This document shows positions 11,168 through 22,397 of a stretch of DNA of 64,000 bases, piece by piece; position 1 is the first letter of the stretch; every line of letters starts with the position of its first letter. The stretch is from Symbiodinium natans (taxonomy: Eukaryota; Sar; Dinophyceae; Suessiales; Symbiodiniaceae): positions 706,910 to 770,909 of the forward strand of contig CAJNDS010000335.1 of NCBI GenBank assembly GCA_905221605.1, given 5' to 3'. The notes below the pieces were generated by a model. The model was not told the origin of the DNA. It did not search any database and was given only the letters and a program-made list of their open reading frames with translations. The position numbers were made by a program, and so were the translations under genes.

Positions 11168-11258
11168 CCTAAACCCTAAACCCTAAACCCTAAACCCTAA
11201 ACCCTAAACCCTAAACCCTAAACCCTAAACCCTAAACCCTAAACCCTAAACCCTAAAA
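11168..11258. repeat. CCCTAAA array
   Basis: Thirteen near-perfect heptamers. Confidence 0.9.
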
Positions 11259-11387
11259 CGCTCGCGTCTGGTTGCAGCATCTGGTCCAAACCTCCATCCC
11301 CAAACCCGGCCCCCTCCCTCCACGCAGAGAGAAAAAGCTCAGCCCTGGGCCACCACCCTGCGAGCCAAGAGTAGGTTGTTGAGGGTT

Positions 11388-11520
11388 TAGGGTTTAGGGT
11401 TCAGGGTTCAGGGTTCAGGGTTCAGGCTTCAGGCTTCAGGGTTTAGGGTTTAGGGTTTAGGGTTTTTTAGTTAAGGGTTTAGGGTTTAGGGTTTGGGGTT
11501 TAAGGGTTTAGGGTTTAGGG
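11388..11520 (+). repeat. TTTAGGG/TTCAGGG array
   Basis: A block of TTCAGGG and TTCAGGC variants, then TTTAGGG with indels. Confidence 0.8.
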
Positions 11521-11525
11521 ATTAG

Positions 11526-11639
11526 CTTGGTAGCCCAGAAGCCACATCATAATGAGGGCGCCCTTTTTGGGGTTGGTTGCTTTAGAAGGGAACCTAGCAA
11601 CGAAAAAGGGGGCAAAAGGGATGCCACTGGGCTACCAGG
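11526..11639. mobile_element. Palindromic element (family F, single copy seen)
   Basis: CTTGGTAGCCCAG at the left pairs with CTGGGCTACCAGG at the right, and GGGCGCCCTTTTTGG pairs with AAAAAGGGGGCAAAAGGG. About 114 bp, no coding capacity, abuts TTTAGGG on the left. MITE-like by structure only. Confidence 0.5.
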
Positions 11640-13063
11640 CCTAAATAATGCTGCTTAAAACCCCTTATAGCAAGAGCTACCCACCTATACCCCAGTTTTA
11701 AGTACCCAGAGAACTTCCAAGAAACCTCTGAACCCTGGGCCCTAAAACCCGGAGTTAGTCCTCTGTGTTTTAACATATGAACACCCCTCATAAAGCCCTA
11801 ACGACCCATTTAGGGTTGAGGGCCTAAGTTGAGGGTTTATGCCGAGACTCCGCGCAAGGCCTTACACTGCAGTCCCATACACCCTTTAGGGTCTGGTGTT
11901 CAGGGCTTGGGTCTGGGCTGTAGGGTTTGGGGTGTAGAGCTGAACCGTTCACAAACCTGCAAAGGAACCAACAAAGGAATCCCCCCAAAAAAGAGAACCC
12001 CAGGAGGGTAGTAGGTAGACAGGAATGCAAAGCCTTCGCCATGACCCCTTCAATGCAAGTATCGGCTTTCTTATTGACCCTAAACCCAAAACCCAAAACC
12101 CCAAACCCTGAATCCTGAACCCTGAACCCTGAACCCAAAACCCTTAACCGTAAACTTCTCAAGTTCGCCCTTTGGGCCCTAAACCCTGCCCCATACCATG
12201 TACGCTCAACCCAATGAGCCCTGAGCCCAAAAACCTCGAAGACCCACACCCTGCCTAAACCCTTAACCCTAAACCCAATTAACCCCTTAAATCCCCATGA
12301 ACCCTAAACCCCTGAACCCTGCACCTCTAACCCCCCTAAGCCCTTAACCCCAACCTGAAACTCCAAACCCGAAACCCTAAACCCTAGACCCTGAAGCCTA
12401 GGCCCTAAACCCTAAACCTTAAACCCTAAACCCTAAACCCTAAACCCTAAACCCTAGACCCTAGACCCTAGACCCTAAATCCCTAAATCCCTAAACCCTA
12501 GCATCTCCTGGGATTGCTGGGGGCCTTCCAGGATGATGTCTTGCCTTTGCCCTTCTGGCCTCCCGGTGCGACAGAAGGGTGGACCAGAGCTTCGGGGCTT
12601 CGGGGCTTAGGGGCTTAGGGGCTAGGGTTCAGGGTTCAGGGTTTAGGGTGTAGGGTGTAGGGCTTAGGGCTAACCATGTCCTATTTGTGACCCCCCGTCC
12701 ACGCTTTTACACCAACTCTCAACCCGCAAAACGCAAAGAACCACCAACGCCTACACAGCGATGCATAATGCAATCCAAGAACAAAGCATCTCCGAAAACC
12801 TGCACAGAGAGCCAGTAACCAGAATGCAACCCAAAAAACCAAACAAGAAACCCTAAACCCTAAACCTTAAACCCTCAGCCATTCCTTAACGAAGTCTGGG
12901 GTCAGGGAACCCTCAACTCCCTTCATTGCCCACGGTACTCGCAGTCGCACTCTTCGCACTCTTCTATATGTTTATATCATTATGTTTTTGACGAAGCATG
13001 AACCTGTCGTCTCGCAGTCGAAAAAGTTGGGTGTGAAGCTACCATAGAGCTTCAGGCAGAAAC
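11640..13063. other. Degenerate telomere-type DNA and unique sequence
   Basis: Degenerate CCCTAAA/CCCTGAA runs from ~11700 to 12375. CCCTAAA with CCCTAGA lies at 12376-12500, and TTTAGGG-like variants at ~12590-12665. 12666-13063 is unique apart from a short CCCTAAA tract at 12851-12873. Open frames at 11824-12249 are mostly repeat translation. No gene supported. Confidence 0.5.
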
Positions 13064-13165
13064 ATGTGCAATCCAAAAGCTGACATTGCTTGCGTCTGTT
13101 CTCGCCGTCACAGTCGGCATCGTCTCATGTCACAACAGGCCCATCACCCAACTGTCACTAAAAAA
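13025..13165 (-). pseudogene. Decayed 11th RCC1-like repeat downstream of copy 1
   Basis: Read on the minus strand past the last intact repeat, the DNA still matches a repeat unit (TTGGGTGATGGGCCTGTTGTGACATGA corresponds to the codons of LGDGSVVTW) but it is frameshifted, and in the repeat frame the Trp codon TGG is TGA. The annotated gene's last residues (SDSWVMGLL) are this unit in the wrong frame. Confidence 0.7.
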
Positions 13166-14665
13166 CCTTCTGACCCCCTCGGTCTGCGGCACGTCCTTCA
13201 GCTGACCTTGCACAGCACGACTGTCGCTGCCACAGTTAGGGTAGCCCCAGGTCACAAGAGACGCATCGTCCAGAACGGCAGCAAAGGCGTAATGGCTGCC
13301 TTGGATCCGCTGCACGGCCTTCAGCTGATCTTGCACGTCACGGCCGTCGGCACCACGGAAGCCAGCATTGCCCCAGGTCACAGCAGACCCATCACGCAGA
13401 ACAGCGGCAAAACCATAACGAGGGCTAGCTTGGATCTCAACCACGTCCCGCAGCTGACCTTGCACACGACTGCTGTCGCTGCCAAACTCAGCATTGCCCC
13501 AAGTCACGACAGACCCATGACCCAGAATAGCAGCGAAAGCTGCGCATGTAGCTTGGATGCTCTGCACGTCCTTTAGCTGACCTTGCACTGCATCGCTGTC
13601 GCCACCACCATCGTCTCGGCCCCAGGTCACAACGGACCCATCGCCCAGAACGGCTGCAAACGCCACGTTAGTAGCCTGGATCTGCTTCACGTCCTTCAGC
13701 TGATCTTCCACGTCATCACTGTTGCCGCCATAATACCACTCTCCCCAGGCCACGGCAGACCCGTCGCCAAGAATGGCAGCAAAAGCAGAATAGCTAGCTT
13801 GGATCTGCTGCACGGCCTTCAAGCGATCTTGCACATGACTGCTGTCGCCACCAAATTCCGCCTGGCCCCAGGTCACAACAGACCCATCGCCCAGAATGGC
13901 CGCAAACGCCCCGTCAGCAGCTTGGATCTCAACCACGTCCCTCAGCTGACCTTGCACACCACTGCTGTCGCCACCAAGGTAAGCATTTCCCCAGGTCACC
14001 ACAGAACCATCGCCAAGAATAGCAGCAAAAGCTAAGCTAGTAGCTTGGATCTTCTGCACGTCCTTCAGCTGACCTTGCACCGCATCGCTGTCGCCACCAC
14101 CATCAGCACCGCCCCAGGTCACAACAGACCCATCGCCCAGAATGGCTGCAAACGCCACTTCAGTAGCTTGGATCTGCTTCACGTGCTTCAGCTGATCTTG
14201 CAAGTCATCACTGTTGCCGCCATGGAAACGATCCCCCCAGGTTACAACAGACCCGTCAGCCAGAATGGCAGCAAAAGCTTTGCAAGTAGCCTGAATCTGC
14301 TGCACGTCCTTCAGATGACGTTGCACCAGACTGCTGTCGCCACCGCTGTCAGCAGAGCCCCAGGTCACAACACACCCATCACCCAGAATGGCCGCAAAAG
14401 CAGAATTGCTGCCCTGAAGCCGAATGCTGCCTGTCTGCAAAGTCAGTGAGTCGCCATTCCGCAGCCTGCATTCCTTCAGGGTGGCGGCTCCGTCCAGAAC
14501 GCGACCCGAGGAGTCCAAGAGCCTGCCCCTGTCAGCTGCCAGAGTCTTCTGTGCTCTGCTCCGCAATGAGTCTACGGATTCATCCAAGCTTGCTTCCAGT
14601 GAAGCCGACCTGCCGCTTAGCAGGCTCACCTCAATCGTAAGGGGCATGGGCGGAATGGTCGGCAT
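13130..14665 (-). CDS. Ubiquitin-like domain plus ten RCC1-like repeats, copy 1
   Basis: A single-exon protein of 511 residues from the ATG at 14665 (a GTG lies 12 bp further up; an in-frame ATG at 14647 aligns with the family start MPLTIEV). Residues ~8-77 resemble a ubiquitin fold (SLDESVDSLRSRAQK, then LLDSSGRVLDGAATLKECRL and GDSLTL). Residues ~88-497 are ten 41-residue units with consensus FAAILGDGSVVTWG…GGDSS.VQ.QLKDVQ.IQAT, an RCC1/UVR8/HERC-like beta-propeller repeat. There are no membrane segments, signal peptide or catalytic HECT domain, so a protein-binding scaffold role is inferred. The gene is flanked on the upstream side by CCCTAAA/TTTAGGG arrays. No spliced-leader relic seen upstream. 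A paralogue lies at 39711-41231 on the same strand. Confidence 0.85.
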   Translation of the reverse strand: MPTIPPMPLTIEVSLLSGRSASLEASLDESVDSLRSRAQKTLAADRGRLLDSSGRVLDGAATLKECRLRNGDSLTLQTGSIRLQGSNSAFAAILGDGCVVTWGSADSGGDSSLVQRHLKDVQQIQATCKAFAAILADGSVVTWGDRFHGGNSDDLQDQLKHVKQIQATEVAFAAILGDGSVVTWGGADGGGDSDAVQGQLKDVQKIQATSLAFAAILGDGSVVTWGNAYLGGDSSGVQGQLRDVVEIQAADGAFAAILGDGSVVTWGQAEFGGDSSHVQDRLKAVQQIQASYSAFAAILGDGSAVAWGEWYYGGNSDDVEDQLKDVKQIQATNVAFAAVLGDGSVVTWGRDDGGGDSDAVQGQLKDVQSIQATCAAFAAILGHGSVVTWGNAEFGSDSSRVQGQLRDVVEIQASPRYGFAAVLRDGSAVTWGNAGFRGADGRDVQDQLKAVQRIQGSHYAFAAVLDDASLVTWGYPNCGSDSRAVQGQLKDVPQTEGVRRFFSDSWVMGLL

Positions 14666-14749
14666 GATCCGATGCACTGCTACACGGACACAGGCGCCAG
14701 CTCAGTGACGTACAAAGGTCTTGCAAGGGTTGAAGCTTCCCTAAACCCG

Positions 14750-15030
14750 AAACCCTAAACCCTAAACCCTAAACCCCAAACCTAAAACCCTAAAACCCTA
14801 GACCCCTCCGCCCCAAATGGTTTAAAGCCATGTCTTGGAGCTCGATCTCGAAGGAATCCGGGCAAGCAAGCATCAAAAAACACCCGCATTAGGGTTTAGG
14901 GTTTAGGGTTTAGGGTTTAGGGTTTAGGGTTTAGGGTTTAGGGTTTAGGGTTTAGGGTTTAGGGTTTAGGGTTTAGGGTTTAGGGTTTAGGGTTTAGGGT
15001 TTAGGGTTTAGGGTTTAGGGTTTAGGGTTT
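14750..15030. repeat. CCCTAAA tract, island, perfect TTTAGGG array
   Basis: A short CCCTAAA/CCCTAAAA tract lies at ~14750-14800. 14889-15030 is about 20 perfect TTTAGGG units, immediately upstream of copy 1. Confidence 0.9.
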
Positions 15031-15327
15031 GCCAATGATGAGGGCTTGGGGCGAAGCTGCACTTCCTATTGCAGAGGTTAGCTACATGATGTTTGACTAA
15101 CAGCACACATTACAAAGGCCGGTGGCCTCTTTATCTGTTGCCCTTGTACCTTGCCCCTAGAAAACCCTACTAAGAACCCCCCTTAAAAACAGAAACCCTA
15201 CTTAAAGAGACCACCAACCCATATGAATTATCTAGCAAACTCTCACTTTCCTTATCCGTTCGTTCTTGTATCAAGGGGAGCTTGCATATTGAGCTAGGGA
15301 GAACACGAAGGCATCCAGCCTTCGCCC
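15031..15327. other. Unique island
   Basis: About 300 bp with ordinary composition; no convincing gene. Confidence 0.4.
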
Positions 15328-15790
15328 TAAACCCCAAACCCCAAACCCCAAACCCCAAACCCTAAACCCTAAACCCTAAACCCTAAACCTGGCAAAGTTC
15401 ATAAGAACCTATGAAGGCATGTTGTTCAAGCAAGGTCCCAGAAGTTGCCAGGGTTTTCGTCTTCAAAGGGCATTTCAATGGTACAGGCTCTGCCTTCAAG
15501 GTTTAGGGGCTACGCATTAGGGTTTAGGGTTTAGGGTTTAGGGTTTAGGGTTTAGGGTTTAGGGTTTAGGGTTTAGGGTTTAGGGTTTACGGTTTACGGT
15601 TTACGGTTTACGGTTTACGGTTTAGGATCAGGGTTTTTTGTACTCTCACAAACACTAACCTAAACCCTCAACCCCAATGGCAAAGGAAGGCTTCGACTCG
15701 CCCCCAACGTCCCTAACGCCCGCCCTACCCTAAACCCTAAACCCTAAACCCTAAACCCTAAACCCTAAACCCTAAACCCTAAACCCTGGA
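15328..15790. repeat. Telomere-type tracts with TTTACGG block
   Basis: CCCCAAA/CCCTAAA at 15328-15388. TTTAGGG at 15519-15590 passes into a homogeneous block of TTTACGG (~15588-15624). CCCTAAA at 15729-15787. Confidence 0.85.
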
Positions 15791-15988
15791 GAGCACGAAC
15801 CCTACGTCTGGGAATTGGGCCGCACGACCCAAACCCCTAAGAATGACAACAGAGGCGCTGAGGAGCCAACTCCTCTTTGCAATGACGTTGGCACCTTTGC
15901 CCTAAACTCTAAACCCTAAACCCTAAACCCCCTCCCCCGAAGGGTCACAGGGTTTAAGGCCCAGCGACATCAAAGCAGATGTGGGGTA

Positions 15989-16105
15989 TACTTGGAGGCT
16001 CTTGGTACTTAATAACGCAACCATATCAGGGCACATAAACAGGGCTTAGAAGTGGGTTATAAGTACAGCTATGATTGGGTCACAAGTACCATGAGCATCC
16101 AAGTG
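15989..16105. mobile_element. Palindromic element family A
   Basis: TACTTGGAGGCTCTTGGTACTTAATAAC at the left pairs with TCACAAGTACCATGAGCATCCAAG at the right. About 117 bp, shorter than most copies because the inner left arm is deleted. Confidence 0.75.
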
Positions 16106-16950
16106 GGGTTTAGGATTCTTGCATTCACCCAATTAAACAGCTTATCTGCAACCCGTCTCCATTCCACCGTGCAAGTGCAACAAAGACCAAACCTGAAACC
16201 ACGTGAACGCTCCAGCCGATGATTCTTCTTCGTTCCAGGCGGCATCCATTCCGAAAGGGGGGCTTCGAGGGGTCGGCTGCCCCCTTTACAAAGTTTGGGG
16301 TGTTCCGATCTTTCCTCACGGTGAGAACTCACCTGCCATTCCTTAAACCCGAAAATCCCAGATCCCCAGATCCCCCAACAAAACAACAGAATGCCTATCA
16401 ACCCCCCAAAAGCCCTGAACCCCGAAACCCCAAAACCCCCGAACCCTAAACCCTAACCCTAAACCCTAAACCCTAAACCCTAAACCCTAAACCCTAAACC
16501 CTAAACCCTGAACCCTAAACCCTGAACCCTATGCTCGTGCACCACAACTGAGTGCGCATGCTCTCCTGGCTGGTTGAGGGTTGAGGGCTCACCGAGCAAA
16601 GGACTCAAGGAGGTTCAAGGGTTTAGGGTTTAGGGTTTAGGGTTTAGGGTTTAGGGTTGAGGCTTGAGGCTTGAGGCTTGAAGGTTGCGGGCTTAGGGTT
16701 TAGGGTTTAGAGAAGTCAGCCACGGCGCGATTCACCCGGCGAGGGTCCCACTGAGCACGCCTTAGGCGTCCAGGGTTTCGGTTTTAGGGTTCAGGGTTTC
16801 GGGCTCCCTACGCCCTACACCCTAACCCCTGAACCCTAACTCTAAACCCTAAACCCTGAACCTGAACCCTAGGGTTTCTTGGGGCTTTAGGGGCCCTTTG
16901 GGGTTTAGGGTTTGGGGCTCGAAGTTTAGGGTTTAGGATTTAGGGTTTGG
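16106..16950. other. Unique island and short tracts
   Basis: 16106-16430 is unique, with open frames on both strands that I do not recognise. CCCTAAA at 16440-16520, TTTAGGG/TTGAGGC at 16618-16700, then degenerate sequence. Confidence 0.5.
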
Positions 16951-17530
16951 GGCTTGGGGCTTGGGGCTTGGGGTTTTGGGTTTTGGGGTTTGGGGTTTGG
17001 GGTTTGGGGTTTGGGGTTTGGGGTTTGGGGTTTGGGGTTTGGGGCGGTTAGAGCTGTCGGTAACCACGCCCTCATCAAGTAAAGGCGCAGAAACCACGGC
17101 TCGGCTTGAAAACCCGGGGGAGGAGGCGGGTTTAGGGTTCAGGGTTTAGCGTAAGGGTCTTGGATGTAGGGTTTAGGGCTTAGGGTTTTGGATTTAGGGT
17201 TTGGGGTTTAGGGTTTGAGGTTTGGGGTTTAGGGTTTGGGGTTTAGGGTTTGGGGTTTAGGGTTAAGGGTTTGGGGCTTCGGGTTGAGGGTTTAGGGCAC
17301 AAGGATCCTTTGCAAACAAAATCAGACAAGGCTCCCGGACGCCTGCTTCCCACCGCCCTTGCCCTTGCTGTCCCTGCCATGTGTAAGTTTTGGGGGCTGT
17401 CAAGCGTTTGGCTTCGGGGTTTCGGGTTTCGGGTTTAGGGTTTAGGGTTTAGGGTTTAGGTTTAGGGTTTAGGGTTCAGGGTTTAGTCTTTAGGGTTTAG
17501 GGTTGAGGGTTGAGGGTTGAGGGTTTAGGG
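16951..17530 (+). repeat. TTTGGGG-rich and TTTAGGG arrays
   Basis: About ten TTTGGGG heptamers at ~16970-17045. Mixed TTTAGGG/TTTGGGG at 17165-17275, TTTAGGG with TTGAGGG at 17405-17530. A unique insert lies at ~17295-17400. Confidence 0.85.
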
Positions 17531-17775
17531 CTATACAGTAAACCCCAAACCAATCTCAAAGTATATGTCGTCACACCAAAACTGCACACAAAGCACAGGT
17601 GATGAGGTTTCTGGGGGTCGTTGGTGGAACGTTTTGTCTGGCAGAGTTGTTTGATGTTGGGTCTCAAATCCTAAGAGACGTGATTGTAAGCTTCGGCGTC
17701 GTGCAGGCAGCAACAACTTGATCAAATGCTTCAGCCAGCGGCAGTGCCTCATCAGGTTTCGATGTTTCTGATAAA
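17531..17775 (-). pseudogene. Possible decayed exon
   Basis: On the minus strand a coding-like frame of 37 codons (VLSETSKPDEALPLAEAFDQ…, from ~17779) ends at TGA. Other coding-like stretches continue in shifted frames (…SSPVLCVQFWCDD; …HHLCFVCSF). No family recognised. The pattern fits a frameshifted fragment or exon with short introns. Confidence 0.25.
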
Positions 17776-17894
17776 ACCATGAAAAACCCTAAACCCTAAA
17801 CCCTAAACGCTAATCCTAAACCCTAAACCCTAAATCCTAATGGGCCACATGAGCTGCAAGAGCTCCTCTACGCCGCAATGGTCCGGTTAGGGTT

Positions 17895-18041
17895 TACTTG
17901 GAGGTTCAGGGTACTTACAACCGAATTGTACGGGCACTTTTAAAAGCCGCTTCTAAGCCCCTTCAGTACCCTAATGAGGTTGTAAATCGGGTTATACACA
18001 CAGTCATTAGCAGGTTATAAAGTACCATGAACCTCCCAGTA
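17895..18041. mobile_element. Palindromic element family A inserted in GGGTTTA
   Basis: The left flank reads GGGTTTA then CTTGGAGGTTC. The right end is ACCATGAACCTCCCAG then TATGGTTTAGGG. 147 bp including TA on each side. Confidence 0.8.
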
Positions 18042-18830
18042 TGGTTTAGGGTTTACATGGTTTAGGGTGTAGGGTGTAGGGTTTGGGGTTTAGGTCCGTT
18101 CTTGGCGCATTCCTTAGCTCAGGGAACCTGAGAAGGCACATAAGTTAGAATAATATTCATGTGGCTTTCTCCTAGCTGTCGTAGCTACTGACCCTAAACC
18201 CTAAACCCTAAACCCTAAACCCTAAACCCTGAACCCTAAACCCTAAACCCTAAAGCCTAAACCCGAAATGCACATAAGCGCGATCGGCATCCTCCTCTGC
18301 GCGTTCGTCGGGGGTGCCCGGGCGGCGCCGGCGCCGCGCCACCTGAAGCGATGTCTGAAAGACCCCGGTTCGGAACTCCTCCCCTCTCCCCCGAGCTTAG
18401 GATATTTTGGGGTTTAGGGTTTAGGGTTTAGGGTTTAGGGTTTTTCGGGTTTCGGATTTAGGGTTTAGGGTTTAGGGCTTAGGGCTTAGGGCTTATGGCT
18501 TAGGGCTTAGGGTTTAGGGTGGTATAGGGTTTAGGGCTAGGATTCAAGGCGTTCTACCTTGGACCCTTAAGGTTGTGCTTTTGGGTTTTGGGGTTCCTTT
18601 TTAAGGATCCCTGCCATGTCAGGAGTATATTAAGGGGAACCTTTAGGGGTACAACCTTCGGGGTGCGAGCCTGAGTCCCTTGATCTGAGTAGCCAGAACC
18701 CTAAACGCTAAACCCTAAACCCGCTGTTATTTATTTGTCTTTTAAGGCCTTTCGCCGGGTGAACCAACCGGTGGCCACTCGGAGGTCCTGCTTGGCACAG
18801 AGTTCTGCATCGAGTTGTTTCGAGGCTTTG
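18042..18830. other. Mixed tracts and islands
   Basis: CCCTAAA at 18192-18265, a GC-rich unique segment at 18266-18405, TTTAGGG/TTAGGGC at 18410-18540, and unique sequence at 18541-18700 and 18720-18830. Confidence 0.6.
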
Positions 18831-19125
18831 CACCCTAAACCCCCCTAAACCCTCCAGACCCTCCAACCCCCGAAACCCCTCTAAACCCCCCCTGAGCCCC
18901 CCGCAACCCCCTAAACCGCCCTTGTTAACCCCCCCCAAACCCCCAAAACCCCAAAACCCCCTAAGCCCCTAAGCCCCCTAAGCCCCCCAAGCCGCCAAAG
19001 CCCCCTAAGCCCCCTACACCCCCTAAGCCCCCCTAAGCCCCCTAAGCCCCCTAAGCCCTCTAAGCCCCCTAAGCCCCCTGAACCCCCTAAGCCCCCTAAA
19101 CCAACCCCCCAAACCCCAAAAAAAC
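18831..19125. repeat. CCCCCTAAG-type degenerate array
   Basis: C-rich units, mostly CCCCCTAAG of 9-10 bases, run for about 290 bp. A telomere-like motif with an expanded C-run, distinct from the heptamer. Confidence 0.8.
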
Positions 19126-19227
19126 CCTAACGCCCGAGACCAAACCCACAACCATGCCAGGCGCGGCAGGCGCTGGACCTGGCCCTTTCCCTGGCCCTTG
19201 ACCTGGCCCTTCCTTGGCACTTCTTGG

Positions 19228-19370
19228 GGTTTCGGGTTTAGGGTTTAGGGTTTAGGGTTTAGGGTTTAGGGTTTAGGGTTTAGGGTTTAGGGTTTAGGGT
19301 TTAGGGTTTAGGGTTTAGGGTTTAGGGTTTAGGGTTTAGCGTGTAGGGTGTAGGGTGTAGGGTGTAGGGT
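19228..19370 (+). repeat. TTTAGGG array
   Basis: About 16 perfect heptamers, then four TGTAGGG variants. Confidence 0.9.
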
Positions 19371-20224
19371 TTGAGGGAAGGGTCTAGAAATTTCGGGTTA
19401 GGGGTTGCGGGCTTAGAAGGACAAGCAAAGAAGGGTTTGGATTTAGGGTTTAGGGCTTTGGGTTTAGGCTTTTAGGGTTGTAGGGTTATAGGGTTTTAGG
19501 GTCTAAGGGCTCAGGGTTTCAAGGCTTCAGGGTTTTCTTGGGGTTTTAGGGCGCTAAACCGTCCAAAACAAGAGAGCTCAATGCTCACCGACTGGCGACC
19601 TAAGCCCTAAACCCTAAACCCTAAACCCTAACCCTAAACCCTAAAACCTAAACCCTAAACCCTAACCCTAAACCCTAAACCCTAAACCCTAAACCGCTGA
19701 TTCCGATGTGAAAGCTCCAAGGGGACCCTTGACCCTAGGCTGCTGAGGGCTCGTCAAGCTTAGGGGTTAGGGTTTAGGGGTTTGGGGTTGAGGGTTTAGG
19801 GTTTAGGGGTTCAGGGGTTTAGGGGTTTGGGGTTGTGGCGTACGGTCGCCCTGGGCACATAGGGATTAGGGTTTAGGGGTTCGGGGTTTAGGGTCTTGGG
19901 TTTAGGGGTGTGGGGTTTGGCGTTTGGGGTTTGGGGTTAAAGGCAACCCCTGAATCGAATGTCAGCAAAGAACTGGGCAAGGGCTGAGGCTTTAAGGTTG
20001 AGGGACAAGTATATAAAGGGTGTGTGTGTGTGGTTCGCTGACTTCTAGAACAGCTAGGCTCGGCAACTTCGGCGTGGAGATCCGTTTTATCTCGGAGAAA
20101 TGCGTACGAACAAAAGATTCTTTCTAGACGCCCCCAAGCATCCTTTCTTATAACAAAACACACATACGGTATCCTAGGCCTGACGGATTGTCACACTCTT
20201 CACCCTCTTTGGAGTACTTATGCC
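19371..20224. other. Degenerate tracts and island
   Basis: TTTAGGG-like degenerate DNA to 19560, CCCTAAA at 19600-19695, degenerate TTTAGGG at 19760-19940. 19940-20224 is unique; a GTG-started 91-codon minus frame here is not convincing. Confidence 0.5.
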
Positions 20225-20467
20225 CCTAAACCCTAAACCGACCCTAGACCCTAAACCCTAAACCCTAAACCCTAAACCCTAAACCCTAAACCCTAAACCC
20301 CAAACCCTAAGCCCTAAACCCTTCATACTCATCTTGGGCCCCTTGCTGGCCGCCTTTCCGTCCCAGGGCCTGGAACGCTGCAGCGGTTCCGAGTAGAGGC
20401 ACCCTAAACCCTAAACCCTAAACCCTAAACCCTAAACCCTAAACCCTAAACCCTAAACCCTAAACCC
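20225..20467. repeat. Two CCCTAAA arrays
   Basis: 20225-20320 and 20401-20467, separated by 80 bp of unique sequence. Confidence 0.9.
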
Positions 20468-21560
20468 CTGTTCCCTTAAGCACTAAGCCGTTGCCCAGGG
20501 GTTATCCTGACTATGTAGTCACCCTAAACCCTGGGGGTGTAGGGTTTAGGATTGAGGGCTTAGGGTTCCGGCCCTTACCCCAGTTGTGCTTCCTTCCGCC
20601 GAGAGGGTGGTGTGGCGGCACAGTTTCGGCTTAGCATGAAGGTTCAGGGTTAGGGTTTAGGGTTCAGGGTTCAGGGTTGCTTGGGTACCAAGCTCCCACG
20701 TAGACCCATGGCCCCGAAGTTAGGGCGGGGGGGGTTGGGCTTTAGGAGAGATTTCTCGCACTTCTCTAGAGCCCCTAAACCCTTCAACCTAAGACCCCTA
20801 AACCCAAAAGCCCGTAAACACCATAAGCCGGATGAAGCATCCTAAGACCTGAAGACCCTAAACCGTTAGCCGGAAACGCCCTTCAAACAAAGAGTTATAA
20901 CAATAAAAGAAAAATTATATATATATATATACATATATGTACATATACATATATATATATATATATATGCAATAATGATGCTCCTGAAGCCCCCCCCTAA
21001 ACCCCTAAAAGACCCAGCCCCGCAACTCTCTCCCCTGTCCCAGCCTGGGGGCTTCCTCGGCCACCACCTTTGCGTCCCCAACCTGCGCAGGATCCCCTAA
21101 ACTATGAAATCCTGAACTCGGGATTAGGGGTTCAGGGATTAGGGTTTAGGCTTAGGGTGTAGGATTTAGGGTGTTGGGTTTGCGGCCTAGGGCGTCGGGA
21201 GCTTATTACGAATCCTAAACTCTAAACCCTACACACCAAAATCGAAGGGAGGGGGAAATTGATTCAACTTGGACTCTTAACTCTAAACTCAAAGGGAGGA
21301 GAAGGCTTTTAAACCCAAACTCAAAGGCCTTAACCCAAAACCCCAAACTCAAATCTCCAAGGTAGGAGGAGGAGCAGGAGGAGGAGGAGGCGGTTTCTGA
21401 CGGCTTGGACGTTTCACGGCACTCAAACAGGGTTTGTGGTTCAGGTTTTAGGGCTTGCGTTCAGATCCTAAACCCTAAACCCTAAATCCTGAACCGCGAC
21501 AGCCTCCCAGTCCAAACACTCCGTGACCCTCGCCCTCGGGCCTCTCATCGTGACCCAATT
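20468..21560. other. Mixed island with TA-rich microsatellite
   Basis: Mostly unique or degenerate sequence. (TA)n with TACATATATG interruptions at 20915-20968. A GGAGGA-rich stretch at ~21363-21392. Confidence 0.6.
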
Positions 21561-21766
21561 ACATACACAAATACACAAATACATACATACATACATACCT
21601 ACCTACCTACATACATACATACATACCTACCTACCTACATACATACATACATACACACATACACACATACATACATACATACATACATACATACATACAT
21701 ACATACATACATACATACATACATACATACATACATACATACATACATACATACATACATACATAC
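21561..21766. repeat. (ACAT)n microsatellite
   Basis: About 206 bp of ACAT tetranucleotides with ACCT interruptions. The Tyr/His/Ile/Thr-rich frame across it is spurious. Confidence 0.95.
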
Positions 21767-21908
21767 TCGGAGCCATCTATCTACTTTTGGGGGCGGCGTG
21801 AGGAATTAATTGCAAGTTGAAAAAAGACCTCAAACCCTGACTGATGAGAACTGTCTCCCAATGAAATTGGCGAGGTGGCGAAGGCATGAAAAAACTCACA
21901 CCATCTGC

Positions 21909-22197
21909 TGCTTGGAGGCTCAATGCTACTTATGAACCCAACGATTGTACTTCTAACCCACTTATACTTGGAGGTCCATGGTACTTATAACCCAATTATA
22001 TCTGTACGTATAACCTACATATGAATAAGCCCTTTTCAGTGCCCATTAATGTGGCTATGATTGGGTTGTAAGTACATCTAACAATTGAGTTATGTGCCCC
22101 AATCTGGTTAGACTTGGGTTCGAAGTACAATAAACCCTAAACCCTAAACCCTAAGCGGTACAGCTATAATGGGAATAAGAAGTGCCATAAACAGTGG
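21909..22197. mobile_element. Nested family A elements
   Basis: One left end lies at 21911 (CTTGGAGGCTCAATGCTACTT) and a second at 21965 (TACTTGGAGGTCCATGGTACTT). At least three right-arm-like segments follow (~22045-22100, ~22107-22135, ~22157-22195), the last two split by a short CCCTAAA tract (22131-22155). Best explained as insertion of one copy in another plus later repeat invasion. Confidence 0.6.
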
Positions 22198-22397
22198 TCC
22201 GTGCCTACACGCTGCTTTGAGTGCCCAAAAGAAGGAAGATACGAAGCCTCTAAATCAGGTCAAGGACGTCCCCCCCCCCTTACGGTTTCAGACACAAGAA
22301 CCCCTCAATCCCGCAGCCCAGAAACTCGGTGGAGGGGTTTAGGGAGTTTAGGGCTTAGAGGGTTTGCACCCCGCAAGCCGACATCCCCAAAGCCTCA

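Noticed and set aside
13064-14708. Plus-strand frames (170, 150, 134 and 94 codons) opposite the UBL/RCC1 gene
   Set aside because: Shadows of the repeated codons on the minus strand. The minus frame has a coherent domain architecture.
14666-14900. Relic dinoflagellate spliced leader upstream of the UBL/RCC1 genes
   Set aside because: I looked for a spliced-leader-like sequence on the minus strand above both starts (also 41232-41400) and saw none, so retroposition is not supported.
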